Part shown: positions 9,430 to 19,431 of the stretch, piece after piece
Layout of the letters: each line of letters opens with the position of its first letter
Position numbering within the stretch: the stretch's first letter is position 1
Source of the DNA: Pythium myriotylum
Lineage: Eukaryota; Oomycota; Peronosporomycetes; Pythiales; Pythiaceae
NCBI GenBank assembly: GCA_023091665.1
Contig: JALJCQ010000001.1
Location: forward strand, 3,100,001 to 3,164,000
Direction: 5' to 3'
DNA: 64,000 nt
The notes under the pieces: model-generated
Told to the model about the DNA's origin: nothing
Seen by the model: the letters and a program-made list of their open reading frames with translations, nothing else
The model's database searches: none
Position numbers and translations under genes: made by a program

Positions 9430-11631
9430 CTACTCGAACTTGAGTTTCTTCTCATTCCCTAGTAGCGGCTTGATATCCAGAATGGACATGAACGACAATG
9501 CGTCTTGCACAACGTACTCGCGGATACCAGTCTCGGGATTCTTGGCGAACGTCCCTGGCGCTGTGGAGTCGATGAACAGTAGCCGTCCTACATCATCCGC
9601 AACTACGTGGAGCTGTCGATCAAAAATACTGTGCTTGTTGCCGATCACCGACGACGGCTGGACCCCTTGCGCCTTATATCGGACTTGGGTCGCTTGCTCC
9701 GTGTCTTTGGATGCCGTCACATATGTCCCGTCGCGGTTACTCTTGACCAGGCCAATGGCCATGGCTCGTTTGATCGAATATTTGAATGTGACCGGTTCTT
9801 TGCCGAAGCCAGCATCTGTGAACAGATAGTCGCCTGCGAGGTGAACCAGGGCGCTTGGACCCGATGCGTACAGCAGCTGTAGAAGCGAGCCGATGGAGGT
9901 TCTCGTTAGCAGCGCGCTATCGCTGATGCACTTTGGTTCATAAGGGTCAATGCCGAGGGCCTGACACGCAAGGATCGCGTCCCACCCAACGAGAACGTAG
10001 CGCGACTGCAATAGCTTTATGACTTCATTGCTAGCAATCCGACGGTACTCAGTGAAAAGCATGGAGAAACTGATGACCGAGCCAGACGCCGCAAGAATCG
10101 ATAGGAGCACAAAGAGATCACATATGATCTCGTTTCCCCAAAAGTTGGCAATCCTCGGGTTCCCACCGTACACGCCGCGTTTGTATGGCTCGTCTTGCTT
10201 CATCATAGTCGTCGTACCATTGAACACGAGAAGCAGAAAGAAGATCAAGCAGAGCAGTAAGTTGTATACCTTGTAGCTGAGAAAGAGTGCAGTCGCATCG
10301 ACGTACCACTCGATCTTGTCGCGCGTGGCCGACTGGATGAGGTTAATGTTGCGGATGCAACGCGCGAGGAACTTGAAGCCTAAGCGAAAGATCGAATGGA
10401 CAAGACACATTCCCCATGTGATCTTCGTCAAGGCCGCACAGAGAAACACGAAGTTCTCTGGATTGACCTGCTTACCTAGCATCCACGTGCCCATCTCAAG
10501 AATAATGTAGCTCATGCGAAGGTTCACGATTCCGTCGAGCACGCTCAGCCAAATGTACAGCCAGTGGTTCATCCAGATATCTGAGCCCATGAATAATGAG
10601 CCGCGGAAGACGATTGATGACTGCTCGTGGTCAGACAGCATCGAAGCGATTGGCATGAATGGTGCGACGTACTTCATCCATCGCGCTGTGCCTTTGGTGT
10701 AGCGCATCGATTGAGGTGTATACGACACACTCCGAGTCTGCATGAAGACGGCAACGATGCCCTGAAAGATCATGACAATCGAGACTATGCCGTAGGCTGA
10801 AGTGATCAGATAGCCAAGCCAGCCGGACTGCGGTAGCGCAACGTTGACGACCGCTGCATAGTTGGCGGGCTCGACTCGGAAGAGCCCCCACTGCCAGTCT
10901 GGGTTGCGTAGGAGCGGTAGTGCGCGGCAGTCGCTCGACTGAAACTCGACATGGAAGTCGCCACCAGCCCAGTAGGATTGATGCACCATGAGGTCCGTTT
11001 GATACTCAAAAGGACGGTCCGGTCGACCTCGGCACTTAAGGAAGGCGGCACCAGGCTCACCAAAGTCTCGCTCGACGCCCGTTTGGATCGCACGATCAAG
11101 CTGCAGTGTCTCGAAGTTATCGAGAATCTCTCGGTGGCAAAGGTTTTCGTCACCACCATGGTTTGCTGTGCAGTTGTCAACCCAGTCGGGCTTGAGGTTG
11201 ATCACAGAGCCTTTCGGGGCTGAGATGCTGTAGAGGAAAATCTGCGTGCGGCGTGGTCCTTTCCCCCAGAAGTCGTCGTAGTTGAGTGTCATGACCGTCG
11301 CATTCATCGAGTTCACACGCACACATGTGCTGCGATCCTCTCCAAGGTTCTCAGGACTGCGTCGAGGCGCCGAGAAGAACCTGTAAGACTTGCCAACTTC
11401 GTTGAGATCGGCCAGCTCGGGTACCTTAACGGCATCATCCAGCACGATGTCATAGCTGATTCCTCCATCGCGAAGCCGTGCGCGGATCGCGTCATATCGC
11501 GCCGAGACGTAGACCACCACGGGATTCTCGCGGAGCCCCGTTAGCAACGTAAGAGCAGTAGCTGCGGCGTTGAGCGTGAGCAAGAAGAGCCGACGGCCCG
11601 TGAGCACTTGGCGCGTGCCGCACACGCGCAT
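9430..11631 (-). CDS. Unrecognised multi-pass membrane protein
   Basis: A 733-residue protein without introns that I cannot assign to a named family. An N-terminal hydrophobic stretch (about 14-35) could be a signal anchor. It is followed by a soluble segment of roughly 230 residues with several cysteines and Asn-X-Ser/Thr sites, then about five membrane segments between residues 275 and 545, including GIVSIVMIFQGIVAVFMQ and LLLCLIFFLLLVFNG, and a hydrophilic tail of about 190 residues rich in short charged motifs. The plan (one TM, exposed domain, TM block, cytosolic tail) fits a receptor, channel or transporter subunit, but no catalytic or pore motif is seen. Codon use matches neighbouring core genes and the frame is long and clean, so the gene is real. 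It may be an oomycete-specific family; that is an inference. Confidence 0.75.
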   Translation of the reverse strand: MRVCGTRQVLTGRRLFLLTLNAAATALTLLTGLRENPVVVYVSARYDAIRARLRDGGISYDIVLDDAVKVPELADLNEVGKSYRFFSAPRRSPENLGEDRSTCVRVNSMNATVMTLNYDDFWGKGPRRTQIFLYSISAPKGSVINLKPDWVDNCTANHGGDENLCHREILDNFETLQLDRAIQTGVERDFGEPGAAFLKCRGRPDRPFEYQTDLMVHQSYWAGGDFHVEFQSSDCRALPLLRNPDWQWGLFRVEPANYAAVVNVALPQSGWLGYLITSAYGIVSIVMIFQGIVAVFMQTRSVSYTPQSMRYTKGTARWMKYVAPFMPIASMLSDHEQSSIVFRGSLFMGSDIWMNHWLYIWLSVLDGIVNLRMSYIILEMGTWMLGKQVNPENFVFLCAALTKITWGMCLVHSIFRLGFKFLARCIRNINLIQSATRDKIEWYVDATALFLSYKVYNLLLCLIFFLLLVFNGTTTMMKQDEPYKRGVYGGNPRIANFWGNEIICDLFVLLSILAASGSVISFSMLFTEYRRIASNEVIKLLQSRYVLVGWDAILACQALGIDPYEPKCISDSALLTRTSIGSLLQLLYASGPSALVHLAGDYLFTDAGFGKEPVTFKYSIKRAMAIGLVKSNRDGTYVTASKDTEQATQVRYKAQGVQPSSVIGNKHSIFDRQLHVVADDVGRLLFIDSTAPGTFAKNPETGIREYVVQDALSFMSILDIKPLLGNEKKLKFE

Positions 11632-12088
11632 GTCCCCAAGCTCCTGATAATGACAGAAATCTCAGACGTCAGCTAACCCCAACTTGAACTTGGGAATGGA
11701 TGATCTCCGTGAGACTGGAAATAGCGCCACTGACCAGCTTGCAGTCGAGTGATACGCGCATATTCCGCAGATAAGAATGCCCACCGCATTCTTGTCTGCG
11801 TCAATCGTTGAGCTCACCTGCGTTCCACACTAAACACTTGCATGACGAAATCCAAACGCGAGATGCGGTATATTCTCTCGTCGGTAAGCCCGACTCACGG
11901 ACCACAGCAGCAATGATCATGCCCATCACCGTTGCGCTCCATAAATATCCATTTGCCATCAAGTGCTCGAGCACGACTGGGGCGATGCCTTCCCTTGAAT
12001 GCGAACGCCCTCTCTTCCTCTTTCGTCCTCCACGGGGCGAAAGCTTCCTTGCGATAAATACCGGTTCGTTCGACTCCCGTCGCTCTTG

Positions 12089-12208
12089 TCACAGCGTCTT
12101 CATCCACGCAGTCGACGTGATCTGCGCGAGGAACTCGACCTTTTGCATGCCGCGGCGCATGAGCTCGAGCAGCGCGTGCGGGAACTGGACCACGAGCACG
12201 ACCTCCAT
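12089..12208 (-). CDS. Possible 39-residue microprotein
   Basis: A short frame starting MEVVLVVQFPHALLELM and ending TAWMKTL, with the GC-rich third positions typical of nearby genes and an ATG in good context (CACCCATGGAG). The opposite strand reads as a coiled coil, so the codon bias could belong to that strand instead. No family recognised and no flanking exon could be joined. Listed as a weak candidate only. Confidence 0.2.
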   Translation of the reverse strand: MEVVLVVQFPHALLELMRRGMQKVEFLAQITSTAWMKTL

Positions 12209-12677
12209 GGGTGTGTGGTTGCTTGGTTGCTTTTCTCTTTCTGGCCGGCGAGACACGCGAAGCAGCGAGCGGGAGGCGACACAGGCGCGGGCCGCGGTCG
12301 GGTCTTTGCTGCTTGGAGCCAATTTAACGAATGAAGCGAGCCGCTTCCGGTGCATTAGTAGAGCCCTGCGGTTCTTCCCATCACTCGGTGGTTGACGCAG
12401 GCTGCGTCGACGCAATGCCCAGGCGTCGACGCCGCGACTCTGACGTCGCCAGTGGCGGGATGCTCAGCGGCGATGACGCCGATGGAAGGAAGCACGGGTT
12501 CGTTCGAAAAAGAAACGCAAGCTATTTCGACCAATGAAAACCATGTATTTTACATTTATAACCAATTAATGAAGAGAAGGAGAGGAGCAGGCCGATCATG
12601 ACGCAGGTGCGTGCCAGTCATCATGCGCGAAATCACTCGAGCGGAAGGCAGCCACGGTGGGTGGACGATGGACCATG

Positions 12678-12680
<3 letters not shown>

Positions 12681-12708
<28 letters not shown>
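12681..12708. repeat. (GA)n microsatellite
   Basis: An uninterrupted run of GA dinucleotides of about 28 bases directly visible in the sequence, followed by a further imperfect GAGAGAT segment. Confidence 0.9.
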
Positions 12709-12711
<3 letters not shown>

Positions 12712-12751
12712 AGAGATCGATCTTCCATAATTTGTGTGGGTCCCCGACCCT

Positions 12752-13027
12752 TCATCTCCGGCCGCCAGCGGGACTCGTCACTATCCGCTGGCCAGCAGCT
12801 CCCGGAGCTGCTCGCTCGAGGTCGTCCTCGAATGCGCTGAAGCCGCCGTTGTCGCGCGCCGAGTCAACCTCGATGCGATTGTCCTGGACGACCACGACGT
12901 GCACATTGCCGTCCGCGTCCTTGCGTCTCGATGCGCAGGGGCCTCGCTGACGGCAGAGCCACACGAGAAACACGAGCAGCGCGAGGCCGCCGGGCAGCGC
13001 CACCAGCAATCGCGTGGAATCGTCCAT
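12752..13027 (-). CDS. Small single-pass membrane protein (91 aa)
   Basis: The frame begins MDDSTRLLVALPGG, has one hydrophobic helix at about residues 7-24 (ending VFLVWLC) followed at once by CRQRGPCASRRK, so the N-terminus should face out and the charged tail should be cytosolic. The tail contains the patch NVHVVVVQD and acidic stretches. The longer upstream start at 13174 is rejected because it adds 49 residues of low-complexity leader without a signal. It has the same plan as the tiny membrane proteins at 37-42 kb (short N-terminus, one helix, basic stop-transfer, a tail with a run of valines), although sequence identity is low. No known function. Confidence 0.6.
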   Translation of the reverse strand: MDDSTRLLVALPGGLALLVFLVWLCRQRGPCASRRKDADGNVHVVVVQDNRIEVDSARDNGGFSAFEDDLERAAPGAAGQRIVTSPAGGRR

Positions 13028-14395
13028 GGTCTCTTCTTGGTGGGGAAGTCGGTGGAGAAAGCGAGCTAAGAAGTCGTCGGGCCTTGTGGGCACGAGAGCC
13101 GAGTTCCAATTGTGATGCGCACCACTCGGGGTCTCCATGTGAATCTTGCCATTGCAAAGAGAGGCGAGGGCCACACAAGCAAAAAATGCTCGTCATGGGT
13201 ACAGCTGGGTGGCCCGGATCTGGCCATTGGGGAGAATGCTCTGAAACCATCAGAAAGACAGGAATCTCACCTGCCAAATGAGGAATGAGGAATGAGGAAT
13301 TATTGCAGTGATAAATGATCGGACAGCAGATGACGCATCGCATCGAGTCCGTTTACAAACGACAAAAGGGAGGGTTTCACTCAGCATGGGTATGGAATCG
13401 ACATGGAGGATTCAGGCTCATTATATCAGTATTGTAAGCAGTCATTGTGAAACCAGTTTACAGTCATCGAGACTCCAGTCACTGACAGCGGTCAGTGGCT
13501 TCTGTGGGACTCGGCGGATGGGTGAATGGCGAAGGCGAATGGCGAGCGGCAGGTGAGACCGTGATGAGAGTCCAGAAGGCCGACCATCCATTCTCAGTTG
13601 GTGGTGGAAGGGGCTCAACTGCCACCACCGAACAGAGTCAGTGTGACTGCTACCACCAGCTGACGGGAAGACTCTGCGACGTGTGAGCAGAAGAGTTCAG
13701 TCCGTGTCACTCTGACGTGGTTGGGGAAGTTCCCAACCAAAACGTTGGTGATACCTGATACCTGCAGTGGTGGCGAATTGCACCCTCGTCAGTCGGATGC
13801 ATCGAGGCGACAAGGACGAAGAAGTGAAATGCTCGAGTTCACAACAAAGCCAGCGTGACCTTTCCACGAAACCTCGCAAATTTATCATAGCATGGCCTCA
13901 AGCTAAACACAGGGGAATGAGAACTTGTCAAGATCCCACAAGCTAATAGAGCACTTGAACTCCATGCGCGAGGCACGCTCTCGAGCTCTACAAATCCCAT
14001 CGAGCCAGGCCCGTCGAACCACCCTCTTCAAGATTCAAATTCTAATCGATCCTCTGGTTATGTCCAAATTAGTAGATGCGGCCCCTTTTGCATGATACAA
14101 ATCGGTTTTGCTACTACTTTAGAGCTAATCAAGCCTATCCATCTGGAGTGTCCACATGGCACAGTTTGGTCACACCACCATCCTGTTTACTCCATCCGAA
14201 CAGCCTTTACGTTGCTTTACAGTCGCGATAACGTTGCTCCCATTCTCAATGCACCGGCTATGTGCAACAAGTCCTCCAAGACACGAACATAACCGTGCCT
14301 CTCACGTATCAGCCACGCTGGCCACGCCACAAGCTCACTTCTGCGCCACCAGTGCTTCCTCTTCCCCCCTCCTGCTCACACTCATCGATAAGCTC
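13028..14395. other. Intergenic region
   Basis: No gene seen in 1.4 kb. The DNA is less GC-rich than the flanking genes. A triple tandem repeat of ATGAGGA lies at 13278-13298. The last 200 bases before the KRE6-like gene contain pyrimidine-rich stretches typical of oomycete promoters (for example CCTCTTCCCCCCTCCTGCTCACACTC around 14356). Confidence 0.5.
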
Positions 14396-16687
14396 ATGAA
14401 ACCAATCTCGCTGTACGCTGTGGCGCTTCTCGCGGTCGTGTTTGCGCTGCCGACGTCGGCGTCCAACTCGACTGATCCCCCAAGCAACTCGACGACCTCA
14501 AAAGAGTACCGCGTCAAGTCAGGAATCCGCACATGGGTCGATCCAGACACGCCCGCAGATCGTCAAACCTACAAGTCGTCGCGAGGGCGCACGTGGGAGC
14601 TCGTTATGAGCGACGAGTTCAACATCCCGAACCGCAACTTCCGCCCCGGCCAAGACCACTTGTGGACATCACTCGAGAAGCCCGACGGCGTGAACGCTGC
14701 GATGGAATACTATTCGCATAACATGACGTCCACCACCTGCGACGACTCGACTGGCACTTGCTACTTCTTCATCAAAATCGTGGACGAGCACATCCAATTC
14801 AGCGTGTACAACATGTACACAAATCCACCGGGGTACCAGACCGTAAACATGTTTTACAGGGCGGGGATGGTCCAGTCCTGGAACAAATTTTGCTTCCAAG
14901 GTGGAATGCTTGAAGTCCGTGCGCAACTACCGGGTGCTGTGAGCCAGAAATCTGGTAATCCTGATTTGGCCAAAGGACCGAGCGGCCGAGTCTCAGGGCT
15001 CGATCAAGATCAAATTACGTACTATCCGACTTGGCCAGGTATCTGGATGATGGGAAATCTTGGCCGCGCAATCTTCAGTGCATCTACCAACCGCATGTGG
15101 CCATTCTCGTATAATCGATGCGAACCTGATGTATTTGACCCGAAGAACCAGCGTATTAGTGCCTGTGACTCGAACCCAGGGCACGGCCTCAACCCAAAGC
15201 AAGGCCGAGGAGCTCCTGAGATTGACCTTCTTGAGGGAGGCGGCGATGCGATCTCTTCTTCACTTCAAATCGGCCCAGGGATGCCACCGGACTTTCGCTT
15301 GTACCCCGTTGACAAGTTCAAGGATGCTAAAAACATCTACTGTCTTTACCAAAGTAGCTGCCTTACGCCCGGAGCCAATCATCCTGGCGTGCCGACTTCG
15401 CTATACAAGTCTCGACGTCACAACTCGTGGTACCAAGGGCTGCGGTATTCAAGCAACCCGTTCTGCGCCACTGATCCATCGATGGTGCAGACTTTCGCTG
15501 AAATTTCAGCATCTGTAAAGAACATCGAGGTAAACCAGTGCACAGTAAAGCTCTGCCCAGGATCGTACGACGCATATGCAGATCTCTCGCTCACCGATGG
15601 AAAGGGGGCGTATCACTGGGGCATCAACTATAACGGCACTTGTTTCCCCAAGATGAACGCGTACACCGGATCTTACCTGTGTGATCCTGATAACCAGAAC
15701 AAGATGTGCGAGAAACCTCGCCCCGATTCTCAGCCCAAGTCGAATGTGATGAAGGAGTTCAACTATCAGATGGATGCGATATCGTCCAACTGGCCGGTTC
15801 ATCTTGGTGCCTACACCGACTACCTCGTGTATCAGATCGAATGGGTGACCGGGTCGAATGGGTATGTGCGGTGGATGCTTGACGGTTACCCCATCTTTGA
15901 GGTGACGTCGGATGCCTTCCAAAACGTGCCTCAGGATGACACTAAGTCGAACCCACAGAAAATCATGCTGGAGGAGCCGATGTATCTGATTTTCAACGTC
16001 GCTCTGTCCACTTCCTGGGGTGCAAAGCCGAAGAACACAAACTCTGTCTGCAGGGGAGACGGCAAGAACGAGAAGGTGAACCGAATCTGTGATGAGTACC
16101 CGATGTATATGAAGATAGACTATATTCGTTTGTACCAAGACCTCGGGGACGACCTCGACGATGACAGTTACATGCAAGTTGGGTGCGATCCAGCGTCCCA
16201 CCCAACGAAGCAGTGGATCAACGATCATATTGAGGAGTACACTGACGATGACAACCCGGCGATCGATGTCGCTGGTGGTGCGGTCTGCACAACTGACGAC
16301 GACTGTACGATTCTCCCCGAAGGGGATTTACAATTCATCAAGCTCATCACTGGCACGTGCAAGAACAAGCGTTGCTCGTGCACCAGCGGGAAAACATGGG
16401 GAGGCCCACGCTGCACGATTGCTCTTGACTTGACGAAGGCACTCACAGCCAAGGGCGGCAAAGTGGAAGGATATGGACCACCTTTTGAGCTCGCTGCTGG
16501 TATCGCGGTTATGGTTGTATTCCTCACTACGATCTCGGTCTGGATTGCCATGCGTAAAGCCCACAACGATGCGAAGGCTGCACTTCGTCAAGCGATGGCT
16601 GAAAAACAGCATTCCGTTCGAGGGTCAAGCGACTTGGTGGATTCGTATGGACCATCTCGAACCGACTATAATCACAACTTTATCTGA
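14396..16687 (+). CDS. KRE6/SKN1-type beta-glucan synthesis glycosidase (GH16-like), membrane-anchored
   Basis: 763 residues, no intron. KRE6/SKN1 proteins are GH16-like enzymes of the secretory pathway needed for beta-1,6-glucan in the cell wall; oomycete walls contain this polymer. Visible features: signal peptide (MKPISLYAVALLAVVFALP), the conserved entry WELVMSDEFN, the middle block TWPGIWMMGNLGRA, and the catalytic motif GAPEIDLLEGG with the paired acids Glu275 and Glu280. Later blocks include WVTGSNGYVRW and LSTSWG. A Cys-rich EGF-like module (about 620-685) precedes one C-terminal helix (about 698-721, VMVVFLTTISVWIAM) and a short cytosolic tail. Fungal KRE6 is a type II protein with an N-terminal anchor; here topology is type I. 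A start 80 codons upstream at 14156 is in frame but would bury the signal peptide. Identification is strong, exact linkage specificity inferred. Confidence 0.88.
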   Translation: MKPISLYAVALLAVVFALPTSASNSTDPPSNSTTSKEYRVKSGIRTWVDPDTPADRQTYKSSRGRTWELVMSDEFNIPNRNFRPGQDHLWTSLEKPDGVNAAMEYYSHNMTSTTCDDSTGTCYFFIKIVDEHIQFSVYNMYTNPPGYQTVNMFYRAGMVQSWNKFCFQGGMLEVRAQLPGAVSQKSGNPDLAKGPSGRVSGLDQDQITYYPTWPGIWMMGNLGRAIFSASTNRMWPFSYNRCEPDVFDPKNQRISACDSNPGHGLNPKQGRGAPEIDLLEGGGDAISSSLQIGPGMPPDFRLYPVDKFKDAKNIYCLYQSSCLTPGANHPGVPTSLYKSRRHNSWYQGLRYSSNPFCATDPSMVQTFAEISASVKNIEVNQCTVKLCPGSYDAYADLSLTDGKGAYHWGINYNGTCFPKMNAYTGSYLCDPDNQNKMCEKPRPDSQPKSNVMKEFNYQMDAISSNWPVHLGAYTDYLVYQIEWVTGSNGYVRWMLDGYPIFEVTSDAFQNVPQDDTKSNPQKIMLEEPMYLIFNVALSTSWGAKPKNTNSVCRGDGKNEKVNRICDEYPMYMKIDYIRLYQDLGDDLDDDSYMQVGCDPASHPTKQWINDHIEEYTDDDNPAIDVAGGAVCTTDDDCTILPEGDLQFIKLITGTCKNKRCSCTSGKTWGGPRCTIALDLTKALTAKGGKVEGYGPPFELAAGIAVMVVFLTTISVWIAMRKAHNDAKAALRQAMAEKQHSVRGSSDLVDSYGPSRTDYNHNFI

Positions 16688-16767
16688 ATGCTTTTCAATG
16701 TGTGTTGCACTCAGTCAATTCTCAAGTGGTTCGCGACGAATCCTCGTTAGATTAAGTATAGTATCTA

Positions 16768-17414
16768 TTGTCAAAATCAGACTTTTTGCCACCCGTCATA
16801 AGCTCACACAGAGAGACCCAAACACGGTTAACAAATTGGATAATCCAGGGTCCATCTAAGTTAACCCTTGGTGAACCACACAGTGACCACAGCGGCAAAT
16901 GGGCAGGATGGATTCGGCCGCTGGCGTGCGGTCACGGTCGTGTATGTGTACGGCGCCTAGTTGGTGACCACAGCGAGAGTAATGGGCGTCTCTGTATGTA
17001 GTCTCCGGCGCTGGCCTGCGAACTTCGAGCGGTACGGCCGCATAGCGGGAGAGCGCAGTCAGCGCCGGAGTCGCTGTCCTCCGGAGGTGCTAAACTTTAT
17101 TTGGCCGTTTGTGACGTCGTTCCCGTGCTTCTACGTTGAAGAACTTCGTGTGGGGCTGCTAAGATAATTGCGCTGTAATAGGGTCGGAATGCTCTTCTGA
17201 AAGAGGCATTCGGCGTGAATGCGAACTCTATAACAAAAGCGTCCTGAAGAGGGAATGTATGGGTGGAAATCCTGAGTCACCTATATCGGGGTGAAGTTTT
17301 ATAATAAGGGGCTGGCTGCATGATTTATATGATAAATAAGGGTTAGCTAAATAAATAAGGGCTATTTAGTGGTGTATTTGCAATTCATTTGGCCAGAATA
17401 GATGACTTTGACAA
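16768..17414 (+). mobile_element. 647-bp inverted-repeat DNA element (MITE-like), left copy
   Basis: The element begins TTGTCAAAATCAG and ends TGACTTTGACAA, so its ends are imperfect terminal inverted repeats (about 12 of 13 bases), and it is flanked by TA on both sides, the target duplication expected for Tc1/mariner-like transposition. It contains no transposase; the frames inside are short. An opposite-oriented copy of exactly the same length lies at 24324-24970 and differs at only a few bases by eye. It starts about 80 bp after the stop of the KRE6-like gene and so may have landed in its 3' region. Confidence 0.75.
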
Positions 17415-18296
17415 TACATAATCATACTATTTCTCTTATCTTCAGGGCTTGGAAAAAATAAATCAAATAAAAATAAGAGGCAATAAAATAGCAGAAATAA
17501 TTTATTGCAGGAGGTCTCAATACGGGTCAATATCCGGGCCATTCAGCCCGTGTTTCGACCTTCCTGAAATGCCTCTCAGTCAACGCCGGCGGCAGCCCGC
17601 AGCGGCCCACTGCGGCCCGCGGCTGTGCTGAGTGGCAATGGGCGCCGAAGCGCGATTTATTGGACGAAAGTGCGCGAATTCGTCTGCATCGCGGCCGCAA
17701 TTTGTGATCCAGAGCCATCTCAGTGCTCCGCAAACATAAACCTCTCGCAGGACTCTCCGCCACCCCACCTGCCATGGAGACCGCTGCAGTCACCACGTAG
17801 TCGCGCCAGACGCGCTCTTTCACGCGACGCCTCGGGTCCAGTTGGGCAACCGTCGTTCTCAAGACTACGTGGCTATGCCAAAGCGCTTCAAGCACCCCAT
17901 GATGGCTCCGATGCATTCCGACGACGGCTTCGATGAGACAGTGACGGTGTCATTCGCGGATCGATGAGACAGTGACAGTGTCATTCGCGGATAAGTGTCT
18001 CCGTCGTTCACCCGAGGACTCCGTCCACGTCGGCCTCCGTTGGGTTCCAGCTATGCCTAGCGAATTTGAACGGCTTCCTCGACTGCAGGTCGCGTTCTCA
18101 CAACTGAGCGACAGTCGATGCTCCCTACTCGATGTTTATGTTCTCCTTGAGTGCAACATGCGCCGATGGAATGTGCTTGCGTATTGACTGCGATATACAG
18201 AATCGAGGCGCGCAAGCGTCAGCGCTGGGGAGAACATGCGCTAGCCGGTATGTGTCAATACAAAAAATCTATACTTTATTGAAATAATTTATTGAT
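17415..18296. other. Non-coding spacer between MITE and copia element
   Basis: No gene recognised. The first 90 bases are AT-rich and include CAGGGCTTGGAAAAA, also found in inverted orientation just outside the right-hand MITE copy (about 24973-24990), which hints that a larger ancestral repeat once lay here. The middle is GC-rich with overlapping chance frames. Confidence 0.45.
17931..17992. repeat. Tandem 31-bp direct repeat
   Basis: Two adjacent 31-bp units beginning CGATGAGACAGTGAC and ending TCATTCGCGGAT, differing at one base (GACGGTG versus GACAGTG). Seen directly; no function apparent. Confidence 0.85.
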
Positions 18297-18622
18297 TGAG
18301 ACAGTTCCTCCATGTTTACTCTATGTTTACATGTGATTCCTGGGAATCAGTTGCCGGCGCGTCACCAAGGATTGTGAGCGCCGGGCAATGATGGACGCCG
18401 CCACAAATGATGGCTGCCACCACGATTGATGGGTGAATAAATCCAGGCCATGTAGGACACAGAACTCTGCAGCGCTAGCTCCCTACACCCACCATTTTCA
18501 TCCCAGGAAATATAGCTCATTCGGTCTTCTACCATCTACTGCTCAAGTCAACTCGCCCCTCCTAAGTCAACCTCGGCCTCGCCTAAGTCCACCCTCGGTC
18601 CCGACTAAGTCAAGCCGTCTCA
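18297..18622 (+). repeat. 5' LTR of copia element
   Basis: 326 bp, ends TGAGAC...GTCTCA, preceded by the target duplication TTGAT. It contains an AATAAAT word (near 18436) and a C-rich 3' half with repeated CTAAGTC words (CTAAGTCAACC, CTAAGTCCACC, CTAAGTCAAGC). It matches the 3' LTR except for two bases close to its 3' end. Confidence 0.93.
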
Positions 18623-18909
18623 CGTTATCAGCACTGAGACTCACCGCCAAGCCGACCCGACCCGTCAGCCCGGACCTCTCACCGACCCGTCGACTCGCCG
18701 ACCCGACCCGCGCAGGCTGTTGGACCGCTCGCTGACGCGAACCTCTCGCCGTCCCTCTGCCCGCCGCGCAAGACCCGCTTGAACCCGACCCGTGGACTGT
18801 CCCCCGGTCCCTGCGTTGGCCTGCCCGTTCAAGCCGAAGCCCCTGCTATAATTGCCGTGGATCCGTGGCGTGGCCTCTAGCCGAGTTGCCTGCCCCCATT
18901 CCCGCTTGC

Positions 18910-19392
18910 ATGGGTACGAGTGCCGCCAACACAACGAAGACGAAGAAGGTGCTCAACCTCTCCGCCGCTGGGCCAGCCGTCAAGACCGTCAAAGTCCGGA
19001 GCCGCCGCCGTTCTCGCCACGTCCAGACGTTCGACTCGCGCTCCGACTTTAAGCGCATCCGCTCCCTGAAGGAGGACGACCAGAAGGCGCTCGACAAGCT
19101 CTGTGACGACCTCCAAGCCTCCATCGAACGCACGGTCCAGCTCCAGCACCGCTTCGTCGAGGAGCTCAACAAGCACGCCGCCGGCTGCAACCGCACGAAG
19201 GCGATCGTCAAGGCTCTCGGCATTCTCCCGTTCCATTCGGACTGCCAGCGCAAAGTCGTTGACACTGCCATCTTCGACATCTTGCGGTCGGACGAAGTCG
19301 CTGCCAAGCAAGCCGCCGACGAAGCTGCGAAGAAGAGGCGCGAAGCGCACGACAAGAACTGCTTCTCCTGCTACGCTTGTGTCAACTACTAG
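18910..19392 (+). CDS. Extra ORF upstream of gag in the copia element
   Basis: 160 residues, between the 5' LTR and gag, in the same frame as gag but separated from it by two stop codons and 39 bases. Typical copia elements have a single gag-pol frame, so a leading gene is unusual. The protein starts MGTSAANTTKTKK, has a strongly basic patch (VKVRSRRRSRH) and then a helical, probably coiled-coil stretch rich in Lys, Asp, Glu and Ala, and ends with a Cys-containing tail (NCFSCYACVNY). It might be a nucleic-acid-binding or capsid accessory protein, or a captured host fragment; nothing known was recognised. The intact frame in an element with an otherwise damaged pol argues that it was functional recently. 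No cellular copy is seen in this window. Confidence 0.6.
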   Translation: MGTSAANTTKTKKVLNLSAAGPAVKTVKVRSRRRSRHVQTFDSRSDFKRIRSLKEDDQKALDKLCDDLQASIERTVQLQHRFVEELNKHAAGCNRTKAIVKALGILPFHSDCQRKVVDTAIFDILRSDEVAAKQAADEAAKKRREAHDKNCFSCYACVNY

Positions 19393-19431
19393 CTTGTAAC
19401 TTGTTCTAAAGACACTTAGTTCGTTTCCAAA

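Larger units (their letters stand above)
11632..12751. other. Intergenic region with a short (GA)n tract
   Basis: No convincing gene. Around 12089-12208 both strands carry a codon-biased stretch: heptad-like ELDLLHAAAHELEQRVREL on the plus strand and a 39-residue hydrophobic frame on the minus strand. They are mirror images of the same GAG/CTC-rich DNA, and I cannot tell which, if either, is used. A (GA)n microsatellite lies at 12681-12708, about 45 bp beyond the 3' end of the next minus-strand gene. Confidence 0.4.

Noticed and set aside
14156..14395. 80-residue N-terminal extension of the KRE6-like protein
   Set aside because: The extension has no conserved sequence and would bury the signal peptide beginning MKPISLYAV.
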